From assembly GCF_025972045.1 (NCBI RefSeq), contig NZ_JAPDHX010000002.1, positions 124,001 through 188,000 on the forward strand: a stretch of 64,000 nucleotides of DNA, given 5' to 3'. The position numbers were made by a program, and so were the translations under genes. Origin of the DNA: Micropruina sonneratiae (lineage in GTDB: Bacteria > Actinomycetota > Actinomycetes > Propionibacteriales > Propionibacteriaceae). The notes under the pieces are model-generated. The model searched no databases. It worked only from the letters and a program-made list of their open reading frames with translations, and had not been told where the DNA came from. Shown piece after piece: positions 16,066 through 28,217 of the stretch. Every line of letters starts with the position of its first letter. The first letter of the stretch is position 1.

Positions 16066-16491
16066 ATGCTACAGAACCGCCCCCCGTGGCTCGTGGTGGC
16101 GGTCGCCGCCACCGGTGCGCTCGGACTGGTGTTCCTGACCTTCGCGGGCATCAGCGCGGCGGGCGGGCACGGCCTGTTCAGTCTGCAGATCGGCTTTCTG
16201 CTGGCCCTGTACGGGCTGCTGCTGATCGGCTCGGCGGTGGGCGTGTGGCTGCTGCGGATGTGGGCGAGGGGACCGTTGGTCGCGCTCACCCTGATGGCGG
16301 GCTTCGGCTTCGGTGAGTACCTGCTCGACCAGCCGTGGATGTGGCTGCTGGTGCTGCTGTGCCTGGCGGCGGTGGTGGGGGCGGTGCTGCCCAGCACCAC
16401 CCGGGCGCTGCAGCAGGTCAGGTCAGCCGACCGGCACCGGCGGCAGGCCGGGCGACGAACAGCGGCGGAGCCTTCCGACCCGAATCGGTGA
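16066..16491 (+). CDS. Small membrane protein of unknown function
   Basis: 141 residues from the ATG at 16066; a GTG at 16021 is an alternative start. Four predicted helices (WLVVAVAATGALGLVFLTF, IGFLLALYGLLLIGSAVGVW, a segment near 16290, MWLLVLLCLAAVVGAVL) precede a basic cytosolic tail. No family recognised. Its last 74 bases overlap the convergent end of galK on the other strand. Confidence 0.6.
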   Translation: MLQNRPPWLVVAVAATGALGLVFLTFAGISAAGGHGLFSLQIGFLLALYGLLLIGSAVGVWLLRMWARGPLVALTLMAGFGFGEYLLDQPWMWLLVLLCLAAVVGAVLPSTTRALQQVRSADRHRRQAGRRTAAEPSDPNR

Positions 16492-17566
16492 ACGCCGCCG
16501 TCACCTCCGTGCCGATCGCGTCCAGCTGCCCGGTCTCGGCCAGCACGAGCACGCAGCCGCCGAAGCCGCCACCGGTCATCCGGGCACCAGCGGCACCCTG
16601 GGCGAGGGCGACCTCGACCGTAAGGTCCACCGACGCCTCGGTGATCTCGTAGTCGGCGCGCATCGACGCGTGGGACGCCGTCATCAGCTCGCCGAGGGCG
16701 CGGAAGTCGTCCTCGCGCAGCGCCGTACAGGCCTCGAGCACCCGGGCGTCCTCGGTCACCACGTGGCGCGCCCGCCGCACCAGCCGTTCATCGCCGAGGG
16801 CCTCCAGTCGCTCGTCGAGCCCTTCGACGGACACGTCCCGCAGGGCCGGGACGCCGAGCAGTTCGGCCGCCCGTTCGCAGTCCGCCCGGCGGGTGGCGTA
16901 CTCGCCGTCGGCGTGACTGTGCCTGGTGAGGGTGTCGACCACCAGCACGGCGTAGCCGTGGGCGGCGGGGTCGAACGGCACCTGCTCCACCTCCAGCGAG
17001 CGGCAGTCGAGGAACAGCGCGCGTCCCTCCTCGCACAGCGTGGAGGCGGCTTGGTCCATCAGACCCGTCGGGGCGCCGACGTAGGCGTTCTCGGTCACCC
17101 GGGCGAGTTTGGCGCGCTGCATCGGTTCGATGCCCAGGTCGTACAGGTCGTTCAGCGCCGAGACCAACACGCACTCGATCGCCGCCGAAGACGACAACCC
17201 GGCCCCGATCGGGACATCGGAGGCCAGCGCCAGGTCGGCGCCGCCCACCGTGTGCCCCGCCTCACGCATTGCCCAGAACACCCCGGCCAGGTAGGAGTGC
17301 CAACCGGCGTTGCCGGGAGACAGCTCGGCCAGCGCGTACTCGACGGTCTCGCCCAGATCGACCGACACGATCCGGATGCGGCCGTCGCCGCGGCGTCCGG
17401 CGGCCAGATAGGCGGCCTGCGGCAGCGCGAAGGGCAGTACGAACCCGTCGTTGTAGTCGGTGTGCTCGCCGATCAGGTTGATCCGGCCGGGTGCCCGCCA
17501 GATCCCTTCGGGCTCGGTGCCGGTCAGGCCTCGATAGGCGTCGAGGACGGCCAGGTCCAGGTTCAC
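16418..17566 (-). CDS. galK: Galactokinase
   Basis: 382 residues. The GTG start at 17566 is preceded by AAGGAG with a six-base spacer, better than the upstream ATG. GHMP-kinase motifs: GRINLIGEHTDYNDGFVLPF (galactokinase signature and sugar binding), PIGAGLSSSAAIE (ATP loop) and TGGGFGGCVLVL. It phosphorylates galactose at C1 in the Leloir pathway. galT and galE are not nearby; it lies 58 bases downstream of kgd on the same strand. Confidence 0.92.
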   Translation of the reverse strand: MNLDLAVLDAYRGLTGTEPEGIWRAPGRINLIGEHTDYNDGFVLPFALPQAAYLAAGRRGDGRIRIVSVDLGETVEYALAELSPGNAGWHSYLAGVFWAMREAGHTVGGADLALASDVPIGAGLSSSAAIECVLVSALNDLYDLGIEPMQRAKLARVTENAYVGAPTGLMDQAASTLCEEGRALFLDCRSLEVEQVPFDPAAHGYAVLVVDTLTRHSHADGEYATRRADCERAAELLGVPALRDVSVEGLDERLEALGDERLVRRARHVVTEDARVLEACTALREDDFRALGELMTASHASMRADYEITEASVDLTVEVALAQGAAGARMTGGGFGGCVLVLAETGQLDAIGTEVTAAFTDSGRKAPPLFVARPAAGAGRLT

Positions 17567-17624
17567 CAGGAACTCCTTGTCGGTGAGGGTCGATGAGGGC
17601 CGGCGGCACACCGCGGTCGCCGGC

Positions 17625-21572
<3,948 letters not shown>

Positions 21573-21677
21573 GATCGCCTTCTTCCGTGTTCGTGGCAGG
21601 CGGCAACGCCTGCTGGTGTTCGATGCTACTAACACTCGGCGGGGCGTGGTACCGGACCATGCCGTGGGACTGACAGG

Positions 21678-22541
21678 TCACGGAATCTCACCGCACGGCG
21701 TAGCCGCCGCCCTCGACCTGTTCCGGTAGGACGCCGGCGGCACCCCCACCAGGGCGGTGAAGTCGCGGGCGAACTGGCTCTGGTCGTACCAGCCGAGCCG
21801 GGCGGCCAGCGCGGCGATGGTGTCGGTCGTGCCGGCGTCCAGCGCCTCGACGGCGTCGTGCATGCGGTGCCGGCGGATGAGCCACTTGGGGCTGACGCCC
21901 ACATAGTGCCGCACGAGTCGCTGCAGCGCCCGGACCGAGCAGTCGCAGCGCTCGGCCAGGTCGTCCACCCGGGTGACGTCGACGGCCAGCGCAGTCGCCA
22001 GCACCGTCCGCAGGGCCGCGGGGATCGGCTCGGCCGATCCGGCGTGGCCCTCCAGGTAGCCGCACAGTGCGGCGGCGGACGCCTCGGCGTCCAGTTCGAG
22101 ACGAGACAGCGTGGTGGTGCCGGGCAGCAACTCCGCCGCGGGCAGCACCCGATCGGTGAGCCGATCGGATCCCACCCCGGACCAGGCGGTGAAGCCACCC
22201 GGCCGGAACTTCACCCCGACCGTGCCACCCGTGCCCGTCAGGGTGACGTCGAAGCGGCCGGTCACCACCCCGGTCAGCCGGACGCCGTCGCCCCGGACGC
22301 CGCTACGTGCCAACCCGCCGCGCTCGAAGGTCAGCGACACGCTGGGGTGGGGGATGAGTTGGGTGGTCTGCGACGTCTCGTCGGGCAGTGCCCAGTTGGT
22401 CGACCAGAGCCGCTCGACCCAGGCGGCCGCGGCCCCGGTCGGCGCCACCTCGGCGAACCGGACGTGGCGTGAGAACTCCTCCGGACGCAGCAGGCCGGGA
22501 CTGGCCGGAAGCCGTGCTGTCGTGTTTGTCCTAGGCGGCAT
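21678..22541 (-). CDS. AraC-family transcriptional regulator
   Basis: 287 residues from the ATG at 22541; longer upstream reading is antisense to the VOC gene. The C-terminal double helix-turn-helix is visible: VDDLAERCDCSVRALQRLVRHYVGVSPKWL and then IAALAARLGWYDQSQFARDFTALVGVPPASY. The N-terminal ~170 residues (TQLIPHPSVSLTFERGG, GVKFRPGGFTAW) belong to the DUF6597-type ligand domain common in actinobacterial AraC proteins. Only 78 bases separate it from the divergent VOC gene, a likely target. The ligand is unknown. Confidence 0.85.
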   Translation of the reverse strand: MPPRTNTTARLPASPGLLRPEEFSRHVRFAEVAPTGAAAAWVERLWSTNWALPDETSQTTQLIPHPSVSLTFERGGLARSGVRGDGVRLTGVVTGRFDVTLTGTGGTVGVKFRPGGFTAWSGVGSDRLTDRVLPAAELLPGTTTLSRLELDAEASAAALCGYLEGHAGSAEPIPAALRTVLATALAVDVTRVDDLAERCDCSVRALQRLVRHYVGVSPKWLIRRHRMHDAVEALDAGTTDTIAALAARLGWYDQSQFARDFTALVGVPPASYRNRSRAAATPCGEIP

Positions 22542-22619
22542 GGCGCAAGCGTACGAAGCTCGACCGACAACGACAGCCGGCGCGGCGAACGCTCGCCGGC
22601 GGGGGCAAGGAGGAATGAC

Positions 22620-22997
22620 ATGACGACGAACCCGGCCACCTTGGCCATGGTCACCGTCGACTGCGCCGACCCGGGCCGCGAAGCCGAGTTCTGGGCGGCC
22701 GTGCTGGGCGGCGAGGTCGGTTACTCCGACGAGAACTACGGTCTGGTCACCCATGGCGGCGGTCAGCGGCTCGGCTTCGGCCGGGTCGAGGGGTGGACGC
22801 CGCCGGGCTGGCCGAACGAGGGCGGCAGCAAGCAGTTCCACCTCGACCTGGCGGTGGACGACCTAGCGGAGGCCGAGGCAACGATGCTCGGCCTGGGCGC
22901 CACCCGACCCGACGACCAGCCGGACGAGGGCTGGACGGTGCTACTCGATCCGGACGGGCATCCGTTCTGCCTGACCAAGGCGGCCAACTGGAACTGA
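22620..22997 (+). CDS. Glyoxalase/VOC-superfamily protein
   Basis: 125 residues, one VOC fold: VTVDCADPGREAEFWAAVLG at the first module and FHLDLAVDDLAEAEATMLGL followed by VLLDPDGHPFCL at the second. This layout fits the glyoxalase-like family seen in many actinobacteria; substrate unknown. The start ATG follows AAGGAGG. Divergent from the AraC-type regulator, which may control it. Confidence 0.8.
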   Translation: MTTNPATLAMVTVDCADPGREAEFWAAVLGGEVGYSDENYGLVTHGGGQRLGFGRVEGWTPPGWPNEGGSKQFHLDLAVDDLAEAEATMLGLGATRPDDQPDEGWTVLLDPDGHPFCLTKAANWN

Positions 22998-23005
22998 CAC
23001 AATGA

Positions 23006-23041
23006 GAAACGCCTGGAAACCGCATGGTTTCCAGGCGTTTC
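23006..23041. terminator. Perfect 16-bp hairpin between VOC gene and tRNA-Arg
   Basis: GAAACGCCTGGAAACC pairs with GGTTTCCAGGCGTTTC around GCAT. It follows the VOC stop by nine bases and lies just past the 3' end of the convergent tRNA, so it can end transcription from both sides. Confidence 0.8.
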
Positions 23042-23049
23042 GCCGTGGG

Positions 23050-23121
23050 CGCCCCCGGCAGGATTCGAACCTGCGCACCCGCCTCCGGAGGGCGGCGCTC
23101 TATCCCCTGAGCTACGGGGGC
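23050..23121 (-). tRNA. tRNA-Arg (CCG)
   Basis: A cloverleaf with a seven-pair acceptor stem GCCCCCG/CGGGGGC, anticodon loop CTCCGGA (anticodon CCG, codon CGG) and T-loop GGTTCGAATCC. CCA is not encoded. Confidence 0.93.
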
Positions 23122-23242
23122 CCGGGTCATCGGACCGGCCTCGACTGTAGCGCATCGGCGGCGTGGGGATCGAATCGCGCACGGCGTCCAGCCCACGGAG
23201 GAGGCGCACCGGTACGGCGCCGTTCTGGCACAGTGGTCGGCC

Positions 23243-24646
23243 ATGACCCACATGCACGTCGCCGGCTCGATCCACGCCGACGCGACCTCGCCTGCACCGC
23301 AGTGGCTGAAGCGTCCCGAGGACGTGAACGCCCTGACCAGGCAGCTGTGGAGCGAGCATGCCGGCCGCGACGCGCAAGGCAGGCTGGCGATCGCCGGGCT
23401 GACCGCGCAGGAGATCGTCGAGCAGGCGGGCAGCCCGGTCTACGTGATCGACGAGGCCGACTTCCGCGGCCGTGCGCGGCGGTGGAAGGAGGCGTTCGGC
23501 GACTGGCAGGTGTTCTACGCCGGCAAGTCCTTCCTCTGCACGACCGTGGCCCGGTGGATCGCCGAGGAGGGGCTGGGTCTGGACGTCTGCACCGGCGGTG
23601 AACTCGCGGTCGCGCTGCGCGGCGGCATGGACCCGGCCCGGATCGGCCTGCACGGCAACAACAAGAGCGAGGATGAGCTGCGGGCCGCGCTGCAGGCCGG
23701 TGTCGGCCGGATCATCGTGGACTCCTCTCACGAGATCGGTCTGCTGGAGCGGCTCTGCGCCGAACTCGGCACGGTCGCCCGGGTGATGATCCGGGTGACC
23801 ACCGGGGTCGAGGCGCACACTCACGAGTACATCGCGACCGCCCACGAGGACCAGAAGTTCGGCTTCTCGATCAACGGCGGTGCCGCTTTGGTGGCCCTGG
23901 TGCGCAGCGCCCACAGCCCGCATCTCAACTTGGTCGGGGTGCACAGCCACATCGGCTCGCAGATCTTCGACACCAACGGCTTCGAGGTGGCGGCCCGGCG
24001 CACGCTCAAGCTGATCGCCCAGTTCAAGGAGGCGACCGGCACCGAACTCAGCGAACTGGACCTGGGCGGCGGCTTCGGCATCTCCTACATCAAGGAGGAC
24101 ACCCCGGCCACGCCGGAGGACCTGGCCGCCGGACTGCGCGCCATCGTCGAGCACGAGTGCCGCGGCTTCGGGCTGAGCGTGCCGCTGATGTCGGTCGAGC
24201 CGGGTCGCGCGATCTGCGGCCCCGCCGGCACCGCCATCTACACCGTCGGCACCGTCAAGACCGTCGAGCTGGGCGGGGGTCAGTCCCGGCGCTACATCTC
24301 GGTCGACGGCGGGATGAGCGACAACATCCGTCCCGCCCTGTACGCGGCCGAGTACTCGGCGGCGATGGCGAACCGCACCAGCGCTGCCGAACCCGTGCTG
24401 TCGCGGGTGGTCGGCAAGCACTGCGAGGGCGGCGACATCCTGGTCCGCGACGAGTTCCTGCCCGGCGACCTCACCGCCGGCGACCTGATCGCCGTGCCCG
24501 CCTCCGGCGCCTACAGCCGCTCGATGGCCAGCAACTACAATCACGTTCCGCGTCCGCCGGTAGTGGCCGTCTCCGACGGCCGGCTCACCACCCTGCTGCG
24601 GCGCGAGACACTGGACGACCTGCTGGCCCTGGACGCCGGCGCGTGA
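23243..24646 (+). CDS. lysA: Diaminopimelate decarboxylase
   Basis: 467 residues. Converts meso-diaminopimelate to lysine with PLP. VFYAGKSFLC carries the PLP lysine; GVHSHIGSQI and LDLGGGFGISY bind cofactor phosphate; GKHCEGGDILVRDE supplies the substrate-site Cys. First gene of lysA-hom-thrH; 28 bases separate it from hom. The ATG at 23243 is kept as start, as in other actinobacterial LysA with an N-terminal extension. Confidence 0.94.
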   Translation: MTHMHVAGSIHADATSPAPQWLKRPEDVNALTRQLWSEHAGRDAQGRLAIAGLTAQEIVEQAGSPVYVIDEADFRGRARRWKEAFGDWQVFYAGKSFLCTTVARWIAEEGLGLDVCTGGELAVALRGGMDPARIGLHGNNKSEDELRAALQAGVGRIIVDSSHEIGLLERLCAELGTVARVMIRVTTGVEAHTHEYIATAHEDQKFGFSINGGAALVALVRSAHSPHLNLVGVHSHIGSQIFDTNGFEVAARRTLKLIAQFKEATGTELSELDLGGGFGISYIKEDTPATPEDLAAGLRAIVEHECRGFGLSVPLMSVEPGRAICGPAGTAIYTVGTVKTVELGGGQSRRYISVDGGMSDNIRPALYAAEYSAAMANRTSAAEPVLSRVVGKHCEGGDILVRDEFLPGDLTAGDLIAVPASGAYSRSMASNYNHVPRPPVVAVSDGRLTTLLRRETLDDLLALDAGA

Positions 24647-24674
24647 GCACGAAGAACGTCAGAAGGGGACTGTG

Positions 24675-25976
24675 ATGACACCAGCCAAGCCGCTCAAGGT
24701 GGCCCTGCTGGGCTGCGGCGTGGTGGGATCGGAGGTCGCCCGGCTGCTGCTCGACAACGCCGACGAGTTCCAGGCCAGGGTCGGACGCCGGCTCGAACTG
24801 GTCGGCATCGCGGTGCGCAACCTCGCCAAGCCGCGTCCGGGCCTGGACGCCGCCCTGTTCACCGACGACGCGGCGGCCCTGGTCCGCCGGCCGGGAGTCG
24901 ATCTGGTGATCGAGGTGATGGGCGGTGTCGAGCCCGCCCGCAGCCTGATCCTGGCGGCGATCTACAACGGTGCCTCGGTCATCACGGCGAACAAGCAACT
25001 GCTCGCCCAGGACGGGGCGACGCTCTACACGGCGGCGGCGCAGACCGGCGTCGACCTGTACTTCGAGGCGGCCGTCGCCGGCGCCATCCCGATCATCCGG
25101 CCGCTGCGCGAGTCGCTGGTCGGCGACGAGGTGACCGCGGTGAAGGGCATCGTCAACGGCACCACCAACTTCATCCTGGACAAGATGACGACCGAAGGGT
25201 CCTCCTTCGACGAGGTGCTGGCCGAGGCCCAGCGCCTCGGCTTCGCCGAGGAGGATCCGACCGCCGACGTCGAGGGGCTGGACGCCGCGGCCAAGGCCGC
25301 CATCCTGGCCAGCCTCGCCTTCCACAGCCGGGTGAAGCTCGACGACGTCGACTGCGAGGGGATCACCGGAGTGACCCCGGCCGACGTGGCGACGGCGTCC
25401 GAACTCGGCTACGTGATCAAGCTGCTGGCGCGCTGCTCGCTGGCCCCGGACGGCTCGATCTCGGTCGGCGTGCACCCGACGATGGTGCCGGCGTCGCACC
25501 CGCTGGCGAATGTGTCGGGGGCGTTCAACGCGGTGTACATCGAGTCCAGGCACGCGGGCCAGCTGATGTTCATGGGTCCCGGGGCGGGCGGTTCGCCGAC
25601 CGCGTCGGCGGTGCTGGGCGACGTGGTGACGGCAGCCCGGAACCGGGTGCGCGGGGCGTCCGGGCCGGGGGAGTCGTCGTACTCGGCGCGGCCGATCACG
25701 CCGCGGGCGATGGTGCCGTCGCGGTTCTACGTGTCGCTGAGCGTCGAGGACGAGCCCGGTGTGCTGGCCCGGATCGCGGCCGCCTTCGCCCGCTACCAGG
25801 TGTCGATCCAGGCCGTCCGGCAGGAGAGCGAGCCCGGACGACCCGAGGGCCAGGGCGCGAAACTCGCGATCCTCACCCACGTCGCCCGGGTCGGCGACCT
25901 GCGGGCCGCGGTCGAGGAGTTGCAGGCCCTGCCGGATGTGCGCAGCGGCATCGCCCTGATGCGGGTCGAGGGCTGA
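24675..25976 (+). CDS. hom: Homoserine dehydrogenase
   Basis: 433 residues. NAD(P) fold LLGCGVVGSEVARLL; SVITANKQLLAQ; the signature KGIVNGTTNFILDKM; DVEGLDAAAKAAIL. A C-terminal ACT domain (VEDEPGVLARIAAAFARYQV) points to threonine feedback control. It reduces aspartate semialdehyde to homoserine, the branch point to threonine and methionine. Start ATG 24675 after AGAAGGGGACTGTG; thrH follows 3 bases after the stop. Confidence 0.94.
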   Translation: MTPAKPLKVALLGCGVVGSEVARLLLDNADEFQARVGRRLELVGIAVRNLAKPRPGLDAALFTDDAAALVRRPGVDLVIEVMGGVEPARSLILAAIYNGASVITANKQLLAQDGATLYTAAAQTGVDLYFEAAVAGAIPIIRPLRESLVGDEVTAVKGIVNGTTNFILDKMTTEGSSFDEVLAEAQRLGFAEEDPTADVEGLDAAAKAAILASLAFHSRVKLDDVDCEGITGVTPADVATASELGYVIKLLARCSLAPDGSISVGVHPTMVPASHPLANVSGAFNAVYIESRHAGQLMFMGPGAGGSPTASAVLGDVVTAARNRVRGASGPGESSYSARPITPRAMVPSRFYVSLSVEDEPGVLARIAAAFARYQVSIQAVRQESEPGRPEGQGAKLAILTHVARVGDLRAAVEELQALPDVRSGIALMRVEG

Positions 25977-25979
25977 ACC

Positions 25980-26588
25980 GTGCTGCTGGCCTGCCTCGAC
26001 CTCGAGGGCGTACTCATCCCGGAGGTGTGGATCGCGGTCGCCGAGGCCACCGGCATCGACGGGTTGCGCCGGACGACTCGCGACGAACCCGACTACGACG
26101 CTCTGATGCGTTACCGCCTCGACCTGCTGGCCCGCAACGGCCTCACCCTGCCGGAGATCCAAGGGGTGATCGGCACCCTCGACCCCCTGCCGGGCGCGGT
26201 CGAGATGGTCGGCTGGCTGCGTGAACGATTCCAATTGGTCATCCTGTCCGACACGTTCTACGAGTTCGGGATGCCCTTCATGGCCAAGCTCGGCCACCCG
26301 ACGCTGCTGTGTCACAAGCTGATCGTCGAAGGGGACCGGATCGTCGACTACGCGCTGCGGCTGCCCGACCAGAAGCGGGCGGCGGTGCGGGCCTTCCACG
26401 CGCTGAACTTCCGGGTGATCGCAGCGGGCGACTCCTACAACGACACCGCGATGCTCACCGAGGCGGACGCCGGGGTGCTGTTCCGCCCGCCGGCCAACGT
26501 GATCGCCGAGTTCCCACAGTTCCCGGTGACCACCGACTACGACGGCCTGCGCGCGCAGTTCGAGCGCGCCGCCGCCGTGCTGGGCTGA
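25980..26588 (+). CDS. thrH: ThrH-type phosphoserine phosphatase / homoserine phosphotransferase
   Basis: 202 residues from GTG 25980, of HAD-superfamily type. The sequence runs very close to Pseudomonas ThrH: CLDLEGVLIPEVWIAVAEAT, TTRDEPDYDALM, LRERFQLVILSDTFYEFG, VIAAGDSYNDTAML, FPQFPVTTDYDGLR. ThrH dephosphorylates phosphoserine and can move the phosphate to homoserine, making phosphohomoserine for threonine synthesis. Being coupled to hom supports this. The usual actinobacterial thrC-thrB genes are missing here. A strong terminator follows. Confidence 0.9.
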   Translation: MLLACLDLEGVLIPEVWIAVAEATGIDGLRRTTRDEPDYDALMRYRLDLLARNGLTLPEIQGVIGTLDPLPGAVEMVGWLRERFQLVILSDTFYEFGMPFMAKLGHPTLLCHKLIVEGDRIVDYALRLPDQKRAAVRAFHALNFRVIAAGDSYNDTAMLTEADAGVLFRPPANVIAEFPQFPVTTDYDGLRAQFERAAAVLG

Positions 26589-26603
26589 ACCCGCAAGGTT
26601 GGT

Positions 26604-26637
26604 CCACATCGGGCACCGAACTCGGTGCCCGATGTGG
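26604..26637 (+). terminator. Terminator of lysA-hom-thrH
   Basis: CCACATCGGGCACCGA pairs without mismatch with TCGGTGCCCGATGTGG; two bases lie between the arms, so the top pairs open into the loop. It lies 16 bases after the thrH stop. No U-tract. Confidence 0.7.
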
Positions 26638-26714
26638 AACAACCCGCACGCCGCGACCGCGGCCGGCCGTGGCGGTCGGTGGCCGCACCGACTCCGAGTG
26701 GTTAACTTGCGCCC

Positions 26715-27935
26715 GTGAAACTGGCGGGTCGGGTCGGCTACGTGCTGCTGCTGGCGGTGGCACCCGTTTTGGCGGCCCTGTACGCGGGCGGCACCACGAT
26801 TCCGGGCGGCACGTTCGAGCCGTGGACGCCGGCGATGATCGACCTCGACGTCTACCGCCGCACCGGCGAGCTGGTGCTCGCCGGCCAGGACTTCTACAAC
26901 GTCGAGGCGTGGCTGCCATGGATCTACCCACCGTTCCCGGCGCTGCTGTCGGTGCCCTTCTCTCTGGTCGCCCTCGACGTGGCCCAGATCGCCTGGCTGC
27001 TGCTCAACGTGGCCTGCGTGATGGCGATCTGCTATCGGATGGGCCTGTCCCGCTGGAACCTGAGCCTGGCCAGCACGGCGATCGTCTGGCTAGTCGAACC
27101 GGTGCGGGAGACCCTCGGCTTCGGACAGCTCGGCGTCTTCCTGGTCACCGCGGCGGTGATGGATTCGATGCCCGGGGCGAGGGTGTTCGGCCGGCGGCTG
27201 CTGCCGGAGGGGTGGCTGACCGGCGTGGCCACCGCCGTCAAGCTGACGCCCGCGGTGATCGCGGTCTACAACTTCTTCGCGGGCAAGCGCCGTGAGGGCA
27301 TCGTGAGTTTCATCTCGTTCCTGGCCTGCACCGCCATCGGCTTCGTGTTGCTGTGGGGTCCGTCGCTGACCTACTGGGGGCGGCTGCTCTCGGGCGATTC
27401 GGGCCTCAACACCGGCATCGTGTTCAAGACCAACCAGTCCGTGCTCGGGGTGTGGACGCGGCTGATGGGCGAGGCGAGCCGCGGCGGGCTGGTGCTGTCG
27501 GCCCTGGTGCTGGTCGTCGGGGTGGCCGCCGCGGTGCTGATGCACCGGGCCGGGGAGGTTCCGCTGGCGCTGTGCCTGGCCGGCCTGACCAGCCTGCTCG
27601 CCTCGCCGATCTCGTGGTCGCACCACTACGTGTGGATCGTCCCCTTCGGCCTCGAACTGCTGCGCAACAAGCGGCTGCCGGGCTATCTCACCGTGGCCGG
27701 CCTGTTCTACTCGATCTGGACGGCCTTCGCCCCCTTCAAGCTGCTGCCCGGGGACAACAACGTCGAGCTGACCTACGCGCCGCTGCACATGCTGGTGGAC
27801 AACTTCGGGGTCTACCTCGGGGTCGGGTTCCTGGTGGCCTGCATCGTCGCGGTGCTGTTCACCCCGTGGGGACGGGACCGACGGCACGGGCAGCAGCTGC
27901 TGCGCCGGCCGGCGCAACCGGTCGCGGCGTCCTGA
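26715..27935 (+). CDS. GT87-family (DUF2029) polyprenol-sugar glycosyltransferase
   Basis: 406 residues from a GTG, about nine membrane helices. The N-terminal loop IDLDVYRRTGELVLAGQDFY has the catalytic Asp position of GT-C enzymes, and YPPFPALLSVPF, TPAVIAVYNFFAGKR, FKTNQSVLGVWTR and SPISWSHHYVWIVP are the conserved GT87 signatures. Actinobacterial members (PimE and relatives) add mannose or arabinose from polyprenyl phosphates to envelope glycolipids. The acceptor here is unknown. It occupies the position between thr genes and rho and ends in a small hairpin (27931-27953). Confidence 0.82.
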   Translation: MKLAGRVGYVLLLAVAPVLAALYAGGTTIPGGTFEPWTPAMIDLDVYRRTGELVLAGQDFYNVEAWLPWIYPPFPALLSVPFSLVALDVAQIAWLLLNVACVMAICYRMGLSRWNLSLASTAIVWLVEPVRETLGFGQLGVFLVTAAVMDSMPGARVFGRRLLPEGWLTGVATAVKLTPAVIAVYNFFAGKRREGIVSFISFLACTAIGFVLLWGPSLTYWGRLLSGDSGLNTGIVFKTNQSVLGVWTRLMGEASRGGLVLSALVLVVGVAAAVLMHRAGEVPLALCLAGLTSLLASPISWSHHYVWIVPFGLELLRNKRLPGYLTVAGLFYSIWTAFAPFKLLPGDNNVELTYAPLHMLVDNFGVYLGVGFLVACIVAVLFTPWGRDRRHGQQLLRRPAQPVAAS

Positions 27936-27991
27936 CCCCGCCGGGGCGTCAGGAAGCCGGCGCGCGGGAATACGCGACCCGCGCGGGCCGT

Positions 27992-28022
27992 TTGGAGGGT
28001 TTGGATCGCACGGTGCTACAGT
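27992..28022 (+). promoter_or_regulatory. Candidate rho promoter with long leader
   Basis: TTGGAG (27992) and TACAGT (28017) spaced 19 bases apart; the mRNA would carry a leader of about 190 bases. The leader is pyrimidine-rich in patches (TTCTTCGACCTCCTCCC), which could suit Rho autoregulation. Weak promoter match. Confidence 0.3.
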
Positions 28023-28217
28023 TGCGGTGCGCTGTACTTCAGCCATCGCCCCCGACAGGTCGGGCGTGACGATTCAGCATTCGTCGAGGACTCCTTTCAT
28101 CATTGGCCTTTCGGCAGATGGACGCGTCCACGATCTGTAACCGGAGTTCTTCGACCTCCTCCCGATGTCTATCCGAGTGATGACGCACACCCTCTCGGAT
28201 GTCCCGAAAGGACCCAC

